A DNA stretch of 64,000 bases from JASHPR01 sp963795055 (GTDB taxonomy: Bacteria > Actinomycetota > Actinomycetes > Streptosporangiales > Streptosporangiaceae). How positions within the stretch are numbered: position 1 is the stretch's first letter; each line of letters starts with the position of its first letter. The position numbers and the translations under genes are program-made. Below are positions 44,311 to 52,360 of the stretch, piece by piece. The stretch is taken from NCBI GenBank assembly GCA_963795055.1, contig CAWCGJ010000016.1:62001-126000 (forward strand). Reading direction: 5' to 3'. The notes below the pieces were generated by a model. That model saw only the letters and a list, made by a program, of their open reading frames with translations, was not told the DNA's origin and searched no databases.

Positions 44311-46011
44311 ATGGCAAGAACCTTCCCTGTTTCGCCGAGCCGGAGCGCGAAGGAGAGCGGGACTAGGCCGCACGAATGGGGCCTGCGGCATCTTATTTTG
44401 CTGCCGGCTGCGGCGGTCGTCCTCTTCGTTGTCGTGTTCATGGCGGCGCTCGGTGAGCCGCCGCTCGGCGGGACGACGATCGTGACCGTGCTCGGCTTCG
44501 CCTTCGTCGTCTTGACCAACCTCAGCCTCGGCACGCTCGCCAGCGGTGCCGTTATCGAGGTCCGTCATCCCGACTGGAGCCGCCTGCGCGGCGCGGACCA
44601 TGTCATCCTGTACGTCGCGCTCGCGCTCGTGGCGGCGGTGGACGCCGTCGCCGCGTGGTGGGTGTTCACGTCGGACGCGGGGGGATCGGTCCATTGGATC
44701 TTCCTCGGGCTCGCGCTGGCCGCCATCGCCGCGGGCGTGTTGTGGGCCTGGCCCGGCCTGGTTTTCCGGTCCCTGCGGGAGACCAGCGACGGCAGGTCCT
44801 CGCGGGGGCTGTGGCCGCAGCACTTCTCCGACGCGGGCGATCACGAGTCGTGGCGCCTGTTTACGCCGCTGACCGGGCTGCTCGGTGCCGCGCTCGGAGT
44901 CGTGGTGGCCATTGCCTACCTGGGGATCTCGGCCTGGCACGAGAACTCCGACGTTCCGGCCGGCCCCGCGCTGCCCGCCGCGGTGACCGGCATCCAGGGC
45001 GGCTATGTCGCGCTCGGCGATTCTTACTCGGCGGGCGAGGGCCTGACGCCGTTCGTCCCCGGCACCGCAGCGACGAACTGCGACCGGTCGGTGAGTTTCG
45101 CCTATCCGGACCTGCTCTCTAAGCTGCTGCGCCGGCAGGATCCGGGGGAGTCGTTCAGCTTCACCGCGTGCTCGGGCGCGCTGATCAGCCAGATTCTCGT
45201 GCCTACGCACCGGTCCGTGCTGGTCCCGCCTCAGATCAGCGGCAAAGTCCAGCCGTCGGTCGGGCTCGTCACCCTCACCATCGGAGGGAACAACGCGATC
45301 TTCTCGAAGGTCGTGATGACCTGCCTGGAATCCGGTAACTGCCTGGACCAGGTGTTCCCGCCGACGGGAGTCGGCGAGGCGACGCAGAAGCACATCCCTG
45401 CGGGCCGATTGCTGGCGCAGTGGGGCCCGGCCACGATCAAGCAGATCGGTGACCAGGATGCCGCGCTCTTCCGCACGCTGCGCCAGGACTTCCCTAACGC
45501 CCGCATCGTCGTGATCGGCTATCCGTACCTGTTCCCGAGCCGGCCGGCTCCCGGCTTCCCGTTCTTCCCGCCGGAGTGCGCGAGCATCCTGAACCGGCTG
45601 AGTGTCACCGAACGGGCGGGCATCCGGACACTGCAAGACGACCTGAACAACCGCGCCTACGAAGCGGCCGTGGCGTCCGGCATCGAGTTCGTGTCCCCCG
45701 TGGCCGTGTGGGACGGTCACGAGCCGTGCGGGGCGGGCGGCCAGTACACGAACTCGGTCAAGCCCTACCTGAACTTCCCCAATCCGGTGAACGGCGGCTC
45801 TTTCCACCCGAACGCGGCGGGGCAGCAGACCCTCGCGTCGCTGGTGGCGTGCTACCTGGACGCGAATCCCCGGCCCCCGGACCCGTATACCGCGGGCGCC
45901 CCGCCGATCCGGACGCTTCCCGCGCGGCTGATGACCCCGGCCCAGCTTCATCTGGTCCCGGCACCCGGCCTGGACTCGGTGCCGGGCTCCCGCACCATCC
46001 GCGGCTGCTGA
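44311..46011 (+). CDS. Membrane-anchored SGNH/GDSL hydrolase
   Basis: 566 residues. Four to five hydrophobic segments occupy the first ~210 residues. The rest is a GDSL-type esterase/lipase domain, outside the cell if the topology is normal: ALGDSYSAGEGL (nucleophile Ser), TIGGNNA (Gly-Asn block), and SFHPNAAGQQ with the catalytic His. Several Cys in the domain may form disulfides, as in actinobacterial secreted lipases. I choose ATG 44311 over 44263 because GGGGGCTGACG lies in front, though the difference is small. The substrate may be a lipid or acetylated wall sugar. Confidence 0.82.
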   Translation: MARTFPVSPSRSAKESGTRPHEWGLRHLILLPAAAVVLFVVVFMAALGEPPLGGTTIVTVLGFAFVVLTNLSLGTLASGAVIEVRHPDWSRLRGADHVILYVALALVAAVDAVAAWWVFTSDAGGSVHWIFLGLALAAIAAGVLWAWPGLVFRSLRETSDGRSSRGLWPQHFSDAGDHESWRLFTPLTGLLGAALGVVVAIAYLGISAWHENSDVPAGPALPAAVTGIQGGYVALGDSYSAGEGLTPFVPGTAATNCDRSVSFAYPDLLSKLLRRQDPGESFSFTACSGALISQILVPTHRSVLVPPQISGKVQPSVGLVTLTIGGNNAIFSKVVMTCLESGNCLDQVFPPTGVGEATQKHIPAGRLLAQWGPATIKQIGDQDAALFRTLRQDFPNARIVVIGYPYLFPSRPAPGFPFFPPECASILNRLSVTERAGIRTLQDDLNNRAYEAAVASGIEFVSPVAVWDGHEPCGAGGQYTNSVKPYLNFPNPVNGGSFHPNAAGQQTLASLVACYLDANPRPPDPYTAGAPPIRTLPARLMTPAQLHLVPAPGLDSVPGSRTIRGC

Positions 46012-46038
46012 CCCGGCGTGCCACCCTGGAACGGGCCG

Positions 46039-47151
46039 TCAGGCCGGGCGGACCTCCTCCAGGACGTCGGTCGCGAAGACCAGCCCGTGCCCCGGCGGGG
46101 TCTGCGCTTGCAGGCGGTCGCCGGTGACGACCACTCCGCTGGGCCGGGCCAGCGCGCCGAGCGCGGCGAACGATCCCTCGTCGATGTCCTCGACCATGGC
46201 CGGCAACGGCAGGCACAGGGCCAGCTGCCCGGAGATGTCGGGCAGCAGGTGCGGCATGATCGGGATGCCGAACAGGCGGGCCAGCCGGGCAATGCGCAGG
46301 AACGGGGTGATGCCGCCGACCCGGCAGACGTTCGGCTGCAGGAAATCGACGGCGCCGGCCAGCAGCATGTCCCGGAACCGCGCCTCGGTGTACAGGCTCT
46401 CGCCCGCCGCGAGCGGAATGTCAATGGCGGCCCGCAGCCGCACGTAGGCCTCGACGTCCTCGGCCGGCAGCGGCTCCTCCAGCCAGAAGATGTCGAACGC
46501 CGACAGGGCCCGGGCGGCCCGGCGGGCGGTCGGCAGGTCCCACAGCTGGTTCGCGTCGACCATGAGCAGCCGGCCCGGCCCGATGATCCGCCGTACCGCG
46601 TGTACCCGCTCGAGGTCCTCTTCCAGGCTGGGCAGGCCGACCTTGATCTTGAACCTGGTGTGGCCGGCCGAGACCCACCGGCTCACCTGCTCCGTCAGTT
46701 CCTCTAGCGTCAGGTGCCGGTTGACGCCGCTGACGTAGACCGGGACCGTATCGCGCTGCCGGCCGAGCAGGTCGGTCAGGCTCAGCCCGGCGGACCTGGC
46801 CCGCAGGTCCCACAGCCCGATGTCGACCGCCGCCATGGCCAGCGTGGTGACGCCCCCGCCCGCCTCGCGCAGGTGCCACCACAGCCGGTCCCAGGCGGCC
46901 GCGGGCGCCGCAGGGCCGCCCACGGCGACCGGACGGCAGTCCGCCTCGACCATCGCCCGGATGGCCTGCGCCCCGGCCTGGACGGCCCAGCTGAAGCCCT
47001 GGCCCGTGCCGCCGTCGCTGGTTTCGACCGTGCTGGCGATCAGGTACTGGCAGGTGACCGCCGGGCCCCACGGCCGGGGCATCGGCAGCCGGTAGACGTG
47101 GCTGGTCACTTCCGTGATGTGCGGGCTCACGCCGGCCTGGCGCCGAAGCAC
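46039..47151 (-). CDS. Enolase-superfamily enzyme, muconate cycloisomerase-like
   Basis: 370 residues. MLE-type motifs: barrel lysines in RFKIKVG, metal ligands in MVDANQLW, FWLEEPL and PLAAGES, then VDFLQPNVCRVGGIT and a late His in IMPHLLP. The N-terminal cap has PRPWGPAV. It probably acts on a carboxylate substrate (sugar acid, lactone or dipeptide). It differs from the 31169 protein in the DAN-Gln and PHL regions, so the two are not recent duplicates. It starts at an ATG at 47151 without a strong ribosome binding site. It is convergent with the hydrolase gene (27 bp between stops). Confidence 0.83.
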   Translation of the reverse strand: MLRRQAGVSPHITEVTSHVYRLPMPRPWGPAVTCQYLIASTVETSDGGTGQGFSWAVQAGAQAIRAMVEADCRPVAVGGPAAPAAAWDRLWWHLREAGGGVTTLAMAAVDIGLWDLRARSAGLSLTDLLGRQRDTVPVYVSGVNRHLTLEELTEQVSRWVSAGHTRFKIKVGLPSLEEDLERVHAVRRIIGPGRLLMVDANQLWDLPTARRAARALSAFDIFWLEEPLPAEDVEAYVRLRAAIDIPLAAGESLYTEARFRDMLLAGAVDFLQPNVCRVGGITPFLRIARLARLFGIPIMPHLLPDISGQLALCLPLPAMVEDIDEGSFAALGALARPSGVVVTGDRLQAQTPPGHGLVFATDVLEEVRPA

Positions 47152-47337
47152 TCAGTCATGTTGCCTTACCTACCCGCTGGCGAGCGCCGTCCCGCCTGGC
47201 CGGAATCAGCGCGACCGGAGCGGTGACGGCAAGGGAAGGCCGACGGGTGGTGTCCGGCTGGGGGAACCGGTCACCCGCCCGCCGGCCGGGTCGGCCGCCC
47301 CGGCCGGGCGAGATGGCCGGGGTGGCGGGGTCGAGGG

Positions 47338-48216
47338 TTAGGAGGCGGCGCCGACCAGCTCGGTGGCGGGGACCGCTTCCGGCAGGCCGAGCAGGCGCTG
47401 GCGCAGGTGGCCGAGGGCGTGGGCAAGCAGCCGGGAGACGTGCATCTGGGAGATGCCGAGCTGCTGGCCGATCTCGGCCTGGGTCATGTCGCCGTAGAAG
47501 CGCAGCAGCAGGATCTTCTGCTCCCGGCGGGGCAGCTCTTCCCAGTGCGTGGCGACCGACTCCATGTCCAGGGTGTGCTCCACCTCCGGGTCATCCTCGC
47601 CGAGGACGTCGGCCAGGCTGGCCGCGTCGGGCTGGCCGGCCAGCGGCGCGTCCAGCGAGGCCGGCTGGAAGACCAGGTCGGCCCGCCGGGCCTCGCGCAG
47701 CTCGTCGCCGCTGATGCCCAGGTGGTCGGTCAGCTCGTCGTCGGTCGGCATGTGCCCCAGCCCCTGGGTCAGCTGCCGGGTCGCGTCGCGGACCTGCAGC
47801 ACCAGCTCCTGCATCGAGCGCTCGACGTGTACCTGCCAGCGCTTGTCCCGGAAGTGCCGCTTGATCTCGCCGGAGATGCACGGCTGGGCGTAGGCGGCCA
47901 GGCTGCCGCCGACGTCGGGGTCGAAGTTGTTGATCGCCTTCAGCAGGCCGACGTACCCCACCTGCATCAGGTCCTCGGTCGGCTCGGGGCTGCGGTTGTA
48001 GCGCTGCACGCACGACCGAACGAGGTTACGGTGGCGGCTCACCAGCAGCTCGCAGGCCGCTGCCCGGCGGGCGCTGGCCAGGGGCTGCGACCGCACGATC
48101 CGCAGCAGTTCGCGGTCGTCCAGGCCAGCCAGGCTCTCCAGCGTCCGGCCCGTCGTAGCGGGCGGCGCCGGCGCATGTCGGCTTCCAGATACTTGCCGCA
48201 TAGAAACTGTTGCCAT
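47338..48216 (-). CDS. RNA polymerase sigma factor, SigB/SigF/SigG family
   Basis: 292 residues. Region 2: HRNLVRSCVQRYNRSPEPTEDLMQVGYVGLLKAINNFDPDVGGSLAAYAQPCISGEIKRHFRDKRWQVHVERS. Region 3 follows with TDDELTDHLGISGDELREA, and region 4 ends with LPRREQKILLLRFYGDMTQAEIGQQLGISQMHVSRLLAHAL. This is a class III stress/sporulation sigma factor of the SigB-F-G type. ATG 48216 has GGGAG about nine bases upstream. Such factors recognise GTTT-N14-16-GGGTA promoters and are usually held by a HATPase anti-sigma factor under a STAS/PP2C switch, parts of which are found downstream in this window. Confidence 0.9.
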   Translation of the reverse strand: MATVSMRQVSGSRHAPAPPATTGRTLESLAGLDDRELLRIVRSQPLASARRAAACELLVSRHRNLVRSCVQRYNRSPEPTEDLMQVGYVGLLKAINNFDPDVGGSLAAYAQPCISGEIKRHFRDKRWQVHVERSMQELVLQVRDATRQLTQGLGHMPTDDELTDHLGISGDELREARRADLVFQPASLDAPLAGQPDAASLADVLGEDDPEVEHTLDMESVATHWEELPRREQKILLLRFYGDMTQAEIGQQLGISQMHVSRLLAHALGHLRQRLLGLPEAVPATELVGAAS

Positions 48217-48341
48217 GAGGAAAGACTCCCACACCCGAGGCTACGTGGCAACCCCCGGATCACAAAAAGATAACGGGCCCGGCCGGCCGCAACCCGCGCC
48301 CGTTCTGGATTCCTGATCCGCGCTGGCTCTGCATCCGCGCT

Positions 48342-48475
48342 GGCATCCCGCGTCTGAACTGGTATTCCGCGCTGGCCCCAGGTCCGCAGTGGCGCCCCGC
48401 GCCGAAGCTGGTGTCCTGCGCTGGCCCCGGGTCCGCAATGGCATCCCGCGTCTGAGCTGGTATCGCGTACTGGGC
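48342..48475. repeat. 49-bp degenerate tandem repeat, about 2.7 copies
   Basis: Copies begin at 48342, 48391 and 48440. Copies 1 and 3 share GGCATCCCGCGTCTGA, then CTGGTAT; copy 2 is more diverged. A related half unit precedes at about 48322. It lies in the gap between the MarR gene's 3' end and the sigma factor start. Confidence 0.6.
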
Positions 48476-48476
48476 G

Positions 48477-48935
48477 CTAGCCGCCTGCCGCGGCGCCGAC
48501 CGCCAGTTCCCGCAGCCCCCGCGCCAGCGCCGCCCGGCCATCGGGGGTCATCGCCTGCAGCAACTCGCCCAGCGCCGCCCGGCGCCGCCCCCGGATCCAC
48601 TCGGCCAGCCGGCGGCCCGACTCGGTGGGCACCAGCACGATCTCACGGCGGCTGGCCGCCGCCCGGTCCCGCGTCAGCAACTCCGCCAGCTGCATCCGGT
48701 CCACCAGCCTGCTCGCGGCCGACGCCGACGCCCCGAGTGCCCCGGCGAGCCGGCTCAGGTTCAGGCTCCCCGCGCTGTCAATGATCAGCAGGGCCCGCAT
48801 CTGCGCCGGAGGGACCGACCCCCCCATCTCCTCCAGCGACCGTTCACACGCCTCCAGCAGCACGGCCAGCCCCGCCTCCGCGGAACTCACATCCACCTCA
48901 CCATCAGCAGCCGCCCAGGCCATGTCACGTCCCAT
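48477..48935 (-). CDS. MarR-family transcriptional regulator
   Basis: 152 residues. Winged helix: VPPAQMRALLIIDSAGSLNLSRLAGALGASASAASRLVDRMQLAELLTRDRAAASRREIVLVPTESGRRLAEW; the wing reads RAAASRRE, less typical than DxxDxR. ATG 48935 is assumed, with no strong ribosome binding site. It lies upstream of the SigB/F gene on the same strand with a 260-base gap holding a tandem repeat, so it could regulate or be cotranscribed with it. The inducer is unknown. Confidence 0.83.
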   Translation of the reverse strand: MGRDMAWAAADGEVDVSSAEAGLAVLLEACERSLEEMGGSVPPAQMRALLIIDSAGSLNLSRLAGALGASASAASRLVDRMQLAELLTRDRAAASRREIVLVPTESGRRLAEWIRGRRRAALGELLQAMTPDGRAALARGLRELAVGAAAGG

Positions 48936-49308
48936 CAGCCACTACCGTCGCTTTCAGCGGCAGAAGCCACGTCGGGGGCCCACCTCCGCGCCGACCGGCC
49001 AGGGGATCGGCGGACGGTCAGGCGGCGGCGTCCCGGCCACCCTCGATGGCCCGGGCCAGCCGCGAGCCCGGCGCGACCGCGCTCGGCTGGTTCACGTCCC
49101 TGAGGACTTGAGCCAGTCATAACAGCCCGCTGCCCGATATCGCCGACTCCTAACGTGGTTCCCGGCCTGGCCGGACGATGTCTGCGCACCCGGGGGCGGC
49201 GCGCGCATCACCCGGTCAGCCCGACCATTGCCCTCCGAGTGTAAATCGGCAGGGCAGCGTGACGGCCGCCGACAGGCCTCGCGGCGGCGGCCGGACCCGC
49301 AGATCGCG
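48936..49308. other. Gene-free stretch upstream of STAS operon
   Basis: I find no supported gene on either strand here. It begins the gap between the MarR gene and the STAS gene, whose promoter lies at 49309-49337. Confidence 0.4.
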
Positions 49309-49337
49309 TTGACCCTGGCGGCCGGCCCGGTCATACT
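49309..49337 (+). promoter_or_regulatory. Vegetative promoter TTGACC-N17-CATACT (copy 1)
   Basis: TTGACC at 49309-49314, a 17-base spacer and CATACT at 49332-49337. The leader that follows (about 75 bases to an ATG at 49412) is recognisably the same sequence as after the second promoter at 51241. It probably drives the STAS/MEDS pair, whose first sure start is at 49798. Confidence 0.6.
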
Positions 49338-49797
49338 TGTGCCGCGGCTCGTACCGCAGCACTAGTCCGGAAGCGCGGCTAGCCATGTCCCCGTGACATC
49401 CGGAGCTAGCCATGCTCGAAGACCACATCGTCGGCACGCTCGTGCCGTACCAGGCGGCGTCCATGCCCGCCCAGGACCAGATCTTCACCCCCGACCGCAG
49501 CGTTCTGTCCGCTCAATGAGCGAGCGGCGGGCGCTGCCCTTTAGCGTCCCGGCGGGGGTCGCCGGCGGGTGGGTGCCCGGATGGAGGGGCCGGGTTACCC
49601 ACCCGCCGGACCGGGCGGGCGGCCTGGTACCGTCTGCCCGAGGTTTCGGCGTTTGCCCCGGTTCTGCGATGCCTGAGCGAATTCGCCGCGCCGTATAGAT
49701 TGGGAGCCTCATCATCGGCAGACAACCTTCCGAATCCATGTCCGGCCGGCGGGCACCGCAGCGGCCGCTGACATGCTCGAGGGGGTGAAGATTCACA

Positions 49798-50220
49798 ATG
49801 ACGAACGGCGCCACCGTTTATGACGACGGGGTCTTGCGGATCACCAGCACCAGCCATCCGCCGGGCCTGACCCTCGAGGGCGAGATCGACGAGTCCACCT
49901 ATTCGGGCCTGGTGCATGCGCTGCAGGTCAGCGCCAAAGACCGGGCCGAGGTTCACTTCAGCCTGGGCGGGGTGAGGTACTGCGACCTCGCGGGGCTGCG
50001 GGCCATCGTCCGGACGACCGGAATCGGCGGCGAAGACAACGGCAGCGGCCGCGGCAGGCGTGTCGTGCTGCATCAGGTCCCGGCGCAGTTGCTCAAGGTG
50101 ATGCGGATCGTCGGCTGGGACGCCACCCCGGGCCTGGCCGTGGATCAGCCCGCCGACGGGATCCCGCCCGCGGCCGACTCTCCGCCCGAAGTCGGCAGGC
50201 CAGGGAGCGCCGCCTGGTGA
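49798..50220 (+). CDS. STAS-domain protein lacking the phospho-serine
   Basis: 140 residues. The N-terminal 95 residues look like a STAS anti-anti-sigma domain: LTLEGEIDESTYSGLVHAL, VHFSLGGVRYCDLAGLRAIVRTTG, LLKVMRIVGWD. The position of the phosphorylated Ser (usually D-S-S/A-G-L) is Asp-Leu-Ala-Gly-Leu, so it cannot be switched by phosphorylation in the normal way. A Pro/Ala/Asp-rich tail follows. ATG 49798 follows GAGGGGGTGAAGATTCACA. Its stop overlaps the GTG of the MEDS-HATPase gene, so the two are coupled and likely act as a pair. Confidence 0.8.
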   Translation: MTNGATVYDDGVLRITSTSHPPGLTLEGEIDESTYSGLVHALQVSAKDRAEVHFSLGGVRYCDLAGLRAIVRTTGIGGEDNGSGRGRRVVLHQVPAQLLKVMRIVGWDATPGLAVDQPADGIPPAADSPPEVGRPGSAAW

Positions 50221-51206
50221 GCATGGAGGGAACCTTCGAGCACTGGGCCTGCGTCTACGACGACGACCAGCAGTTCCTGGACACCGCGGTGCCGTTCCTC
50301 GCCGGAGGGTTGGCGGCCGGCGAACCCGTGCTCGCCGTCACCTCCCGCGCCAACCTCGAGCTGATCGGCGCCGCCCTGGAGGAGCACGCCGGCGACGTGG
50401 ACTACGCCGAATCCGCATTCTTCGGCCGCCGACCGCCGCAGCGCGTGGCCGCGTTTTACCGCTACTGGGCCAGGCACGCCGGCGACGGCGGGAGAAACAC
50501 CCGAGTGCGCATCCTGGCCGAGCCGGTGTGGGCGGGTCGTTCGGCCCGCGAGGTCGCGGCCTGGACGCGGATGGAGTCGGCGCTCAACGTCGCGCTCGCG
50601 CCCGCCAGCGTCTCGATGGTCTGTCCCTACGACACGCGCACCCTCGACCCTGGCATCGTCGCCGATGCCCTCCGCACCCACCCGGCGCGGATCGCGGGGT
50701 CGGACCTGAGCCCTTCCGCGGAGTTCACCGACCCGGCGCAGTTCGTGCGTTCGTGCGATACCGGCCCGCTGGCGCAGCCGCCCGCCGACGCCGCGGAGTT
50801 CGGTTTCGACGGGAGCCTGCGCGGCCTGCGCCAGTTCATCGCCAGCCGCGCCGACGCCTACGGCGTGGCCGGTGACCGCGCCGAGATGCTGATCCTGGCG
50901 GTCAGCGAGGTCGGCGCCTACCTGAAAAACCAGGGGCCGGGCACGGCGGCCGTGCGGGCCTGGGAGCAGCCCGGGGCGGTCGTGTGCGATTTCCGCCAGC
51001 CGGGTACCAGCATCGGCGACCCGTTCCTGGGCCTGCGGCCGGCCAGCCTGGAACCGGGGGCCGGCGACGGGCTATGGCTGGCCAACCAGATCTGTGACTG
51101 GATGGAGATTCGGTCCGGCGACGAGGGCTGCGCGATCCAGTTGCAGGTGCCCAGCCGCCACGATCAGGAGATGGTGGCCCAGCCGGGGACCAGGTACTCG
51201 GCTTGA
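50217..51206 (+). CDS. MEDS sensor-HATPase anti-sigma-like protein, degenerate ATPase
   Basis: 329 residues. The N-terminal ~190 residues form a MEDS domain (YDDDQQFLDTAVPFLAGGLAAGEPVLAVTSRANL, VRILAEPVWAGRSAREVAAWTRMESALNVAL, CPYDTRTL). The C-terminal part is HATPase_c_2-like, but its N box reads EVGAYLKNQG where active relatives have E(L/I)xxNxLxH, and no DxG follows at CDFRQPGTS. So ATP binding should be weak or lost. Its two relatives in this window (52361, 60940) keep these motifs. The GTG overlaps the STAS stop by four bases. It may bind a sigma factor or the STAS protein without kinase activity. Confidence 0.82.
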   Translation: MSMEGTFEHWACVYDDDQQFLDTAVPFLAGGLAAGEPVLAVTSRANLELIGAALEEHAGDVDYAESAFFGRRPPQRVAAFYRYWARHAGDGGRNTRVRILAEPVWAGRSAREVAAWTRMESALNVALAPASVSMVCPYDTRTLDPGIVADALRTHPARIAGSDLSPSAEFTDPAQFVRSCDTGPLAQPPADAAEFGFDGSLRGLRQFIASRADAYGVAGDRAEMLILAVSEVGAYLKNQGPGTAAVRAWEQPGAVVCDFRQPGTSIGDPFLGLRPASLEPGAGDGLWLANQICDWMEIRSGDEGCAIQLQVPSRHDQEMVAQPGTRYSA

Positions 51207-51521
51207 CGCCGGAGCTTGACCACGCCTTTGCGGGACCGCGTTGACCGAAGCGGACACCTCGGCCATACTGGCACCGCGCGGCACGCGCCGCGGCAAATGT
51301 GGTCCGGCAGCGAGGCTACTCATGTCACTCGTGGCAGCAGGAGTCAGCCATGCGCAGAGACCAGGTCGGCTGCGGCCTCGTCCCGGAAATCGCGGCCCGT
51401 TCCTCCTCCCCCGGCAAGATCCCGGCTTCGGACCGGGTCGTCGCGCGCGGCGCGTTCGGCGGCCTGCCGGGCGGGCACCATGTAGTCACTGTCGGGCGAC
51501 ACCCCGGCTCGACCAAGGGGG
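51207..51521. other. Leader region upstream of GAF-ANTAR gene
   Basis: Holds the second promoter (51241-51269) and a leader like that at 49338-49412. A short ATG frame from 51350 runs into the GAF-ANTAR gene in another phase, and I do not call it a gene. Confidence 0.4.
51241..51269 (+). promoter_or_regulatory. Vegetative promoter TTGACC-N17-CATACT (copy 2)
   Basis: TTGACC at 51241-51246 and CATACT at 51264-51269 with a 17-base spacer. The same two boxes and spacer as at 49309. It lies about 250 bases upstream of the GAF-ANTAR start. Confidence 0.6.
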
Positions 51522-52289
51522 ATGACGATAGTGGCCGACGACACAACAGCTGGCTCCCTGCTCGGCGAGCGGTACGAGGACGTCGTCGAGTCGCTGACCG
51601 AATTGGCTAGGACGCTGACCGAGAACGAGTCGGTCCGCGACACCCTGGAGAGCATCCTCGCGCTCGCCCTGCGCTCGATCCCGGGGTGCCACGCCGCCAG
51701 CGTCACGGTGCTCGACGCCAAGGAGCAGCCCAGCACCATCGCGGCCACCGACGAGAAGACACGCGAGCTGGACCGCCGTCAGTACGTGCTCAACGACGGC
51801 CCGTGCCTGGACGCCGCCCGGCGCCAGGAGGTGAACCGGTGGAGCCTGCACGAGGCGGAACAGCGGTGGCCGGCGTTCACCAGCCTGGCCGAGGAGATGG
51901 GCCTGCGCAGTTATCTGTCGGCCGGCCTCGGCCTGGCCGGCCGTCGGCTCGGGGCGCTGAACCTGTCCAGCCACGACGTCGACGGCTTCAGCCAGCTGGA
52001 TGAGGACCTGATCTCCCTGTTCACCGTGCCGGCCTCGGCCGCCATCGTGGTGGTGGGGCGTTACGCCGAGGCCCGGGACCTGGCCGCGCAGCTCGAGAAC
52101 GCGCTGCGGTCCCGGGCCGTCATCGACCAGGCCATCGGCATCGTCATGGCCGAGTCGCGCTGCGACGCCAACCAGGCCTTCGCCACGCTGAGCCGGGCCT
52201 CGAACAACCGGAACATGAAACTTCGCGACCTCGCGACCGAGATCGTCGGACGGGTCGGCGGCCGGCCGCCGTCACCATCAGCAGACTGA
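51522..52289 (+). CDS. GAF-ANTAR regulator (RNA-binding antiterminator type)
   Basis: 255 residues. GAF domain (SVTVLDAKEQPSTIAATDEKTRELDRRQYVLNDGPCLDAARRQEVNRWSL... GLAGRRLGALNLSS) followed by ANTAR: LENALRSRAVIDQAIGIVMAESRCDANQAFATLSRASNNRNMKLRDLA, with the conserved Ala, Ile and Arg of the RNA-binding three-helix unit. Such proteins bind hairpins in mRNA leaders and prevent termination. ATG 51522 lies after AAGGGGG. A 15-bp inverted repeat at the stop codon ends the transcript. What the GAF domain senses is unknown; in actinobacteria such proteins are abundant and often respond to redox or light cues. Confidence 0.88.
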   Translation: MTIVADDTTAGSLLGERYEDVVESLTELARTLTENESVRDTLESILALALRSIPGCHAASVTVLDAKEQPSTIAATDEKTRELDRRQYVLNDGPCLDAARRQEVNRWSLHEAEQRWPAFTSLAEEMGLRSYLSAGLGLAGRRLGALNLSSHDVDGFSQLDEDLISLFTVPASAAIVVVGRYAEARDLAAQLENALRSRAVIDQAIGIVMAESRCDANQAFATLSRASNNRNMKLRDLATEIVGRVGGRPPSPSAD

Positions 52290-52356
52290 ACCCTTTTCAT
52301 CCGCCTGCCTGGGCTCAGGGTAGGGAGGGAAGCCGAGGGGAGGATGAAAAGGGTTC
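52288..52356. terminator. Long hairpin between convergent GAF-ANTAR and MEDS genes
   Basis: GAACCCTTTTCATCC (52288-52302) and GGATGAAAAGGGTTC (52342-52356) are perfect 15-bp inverted copies around a 39-base middle. With T and A runs in both arms, it can end transcription in either direction. The TGA of the GAF-ANTAR gene lies inside the left arm. Confidence 0.7.
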
Positions 52357-52360
52357 TTAG

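Noticed and set aside
49412..49519. 35-codon frame (MLEDHIVGTL...) after the copy-1 leader
   Set aside because: Too short, with no relative recognised, so kept only as part of the leader comparison.
51350..51610. Frame starting in the copy-2 leader and running into the GAF-ANTAR gene
   Set aside because: Overlaps the GAF-ANTAR gene by 89 bases in another phase, with no conserved content seen.
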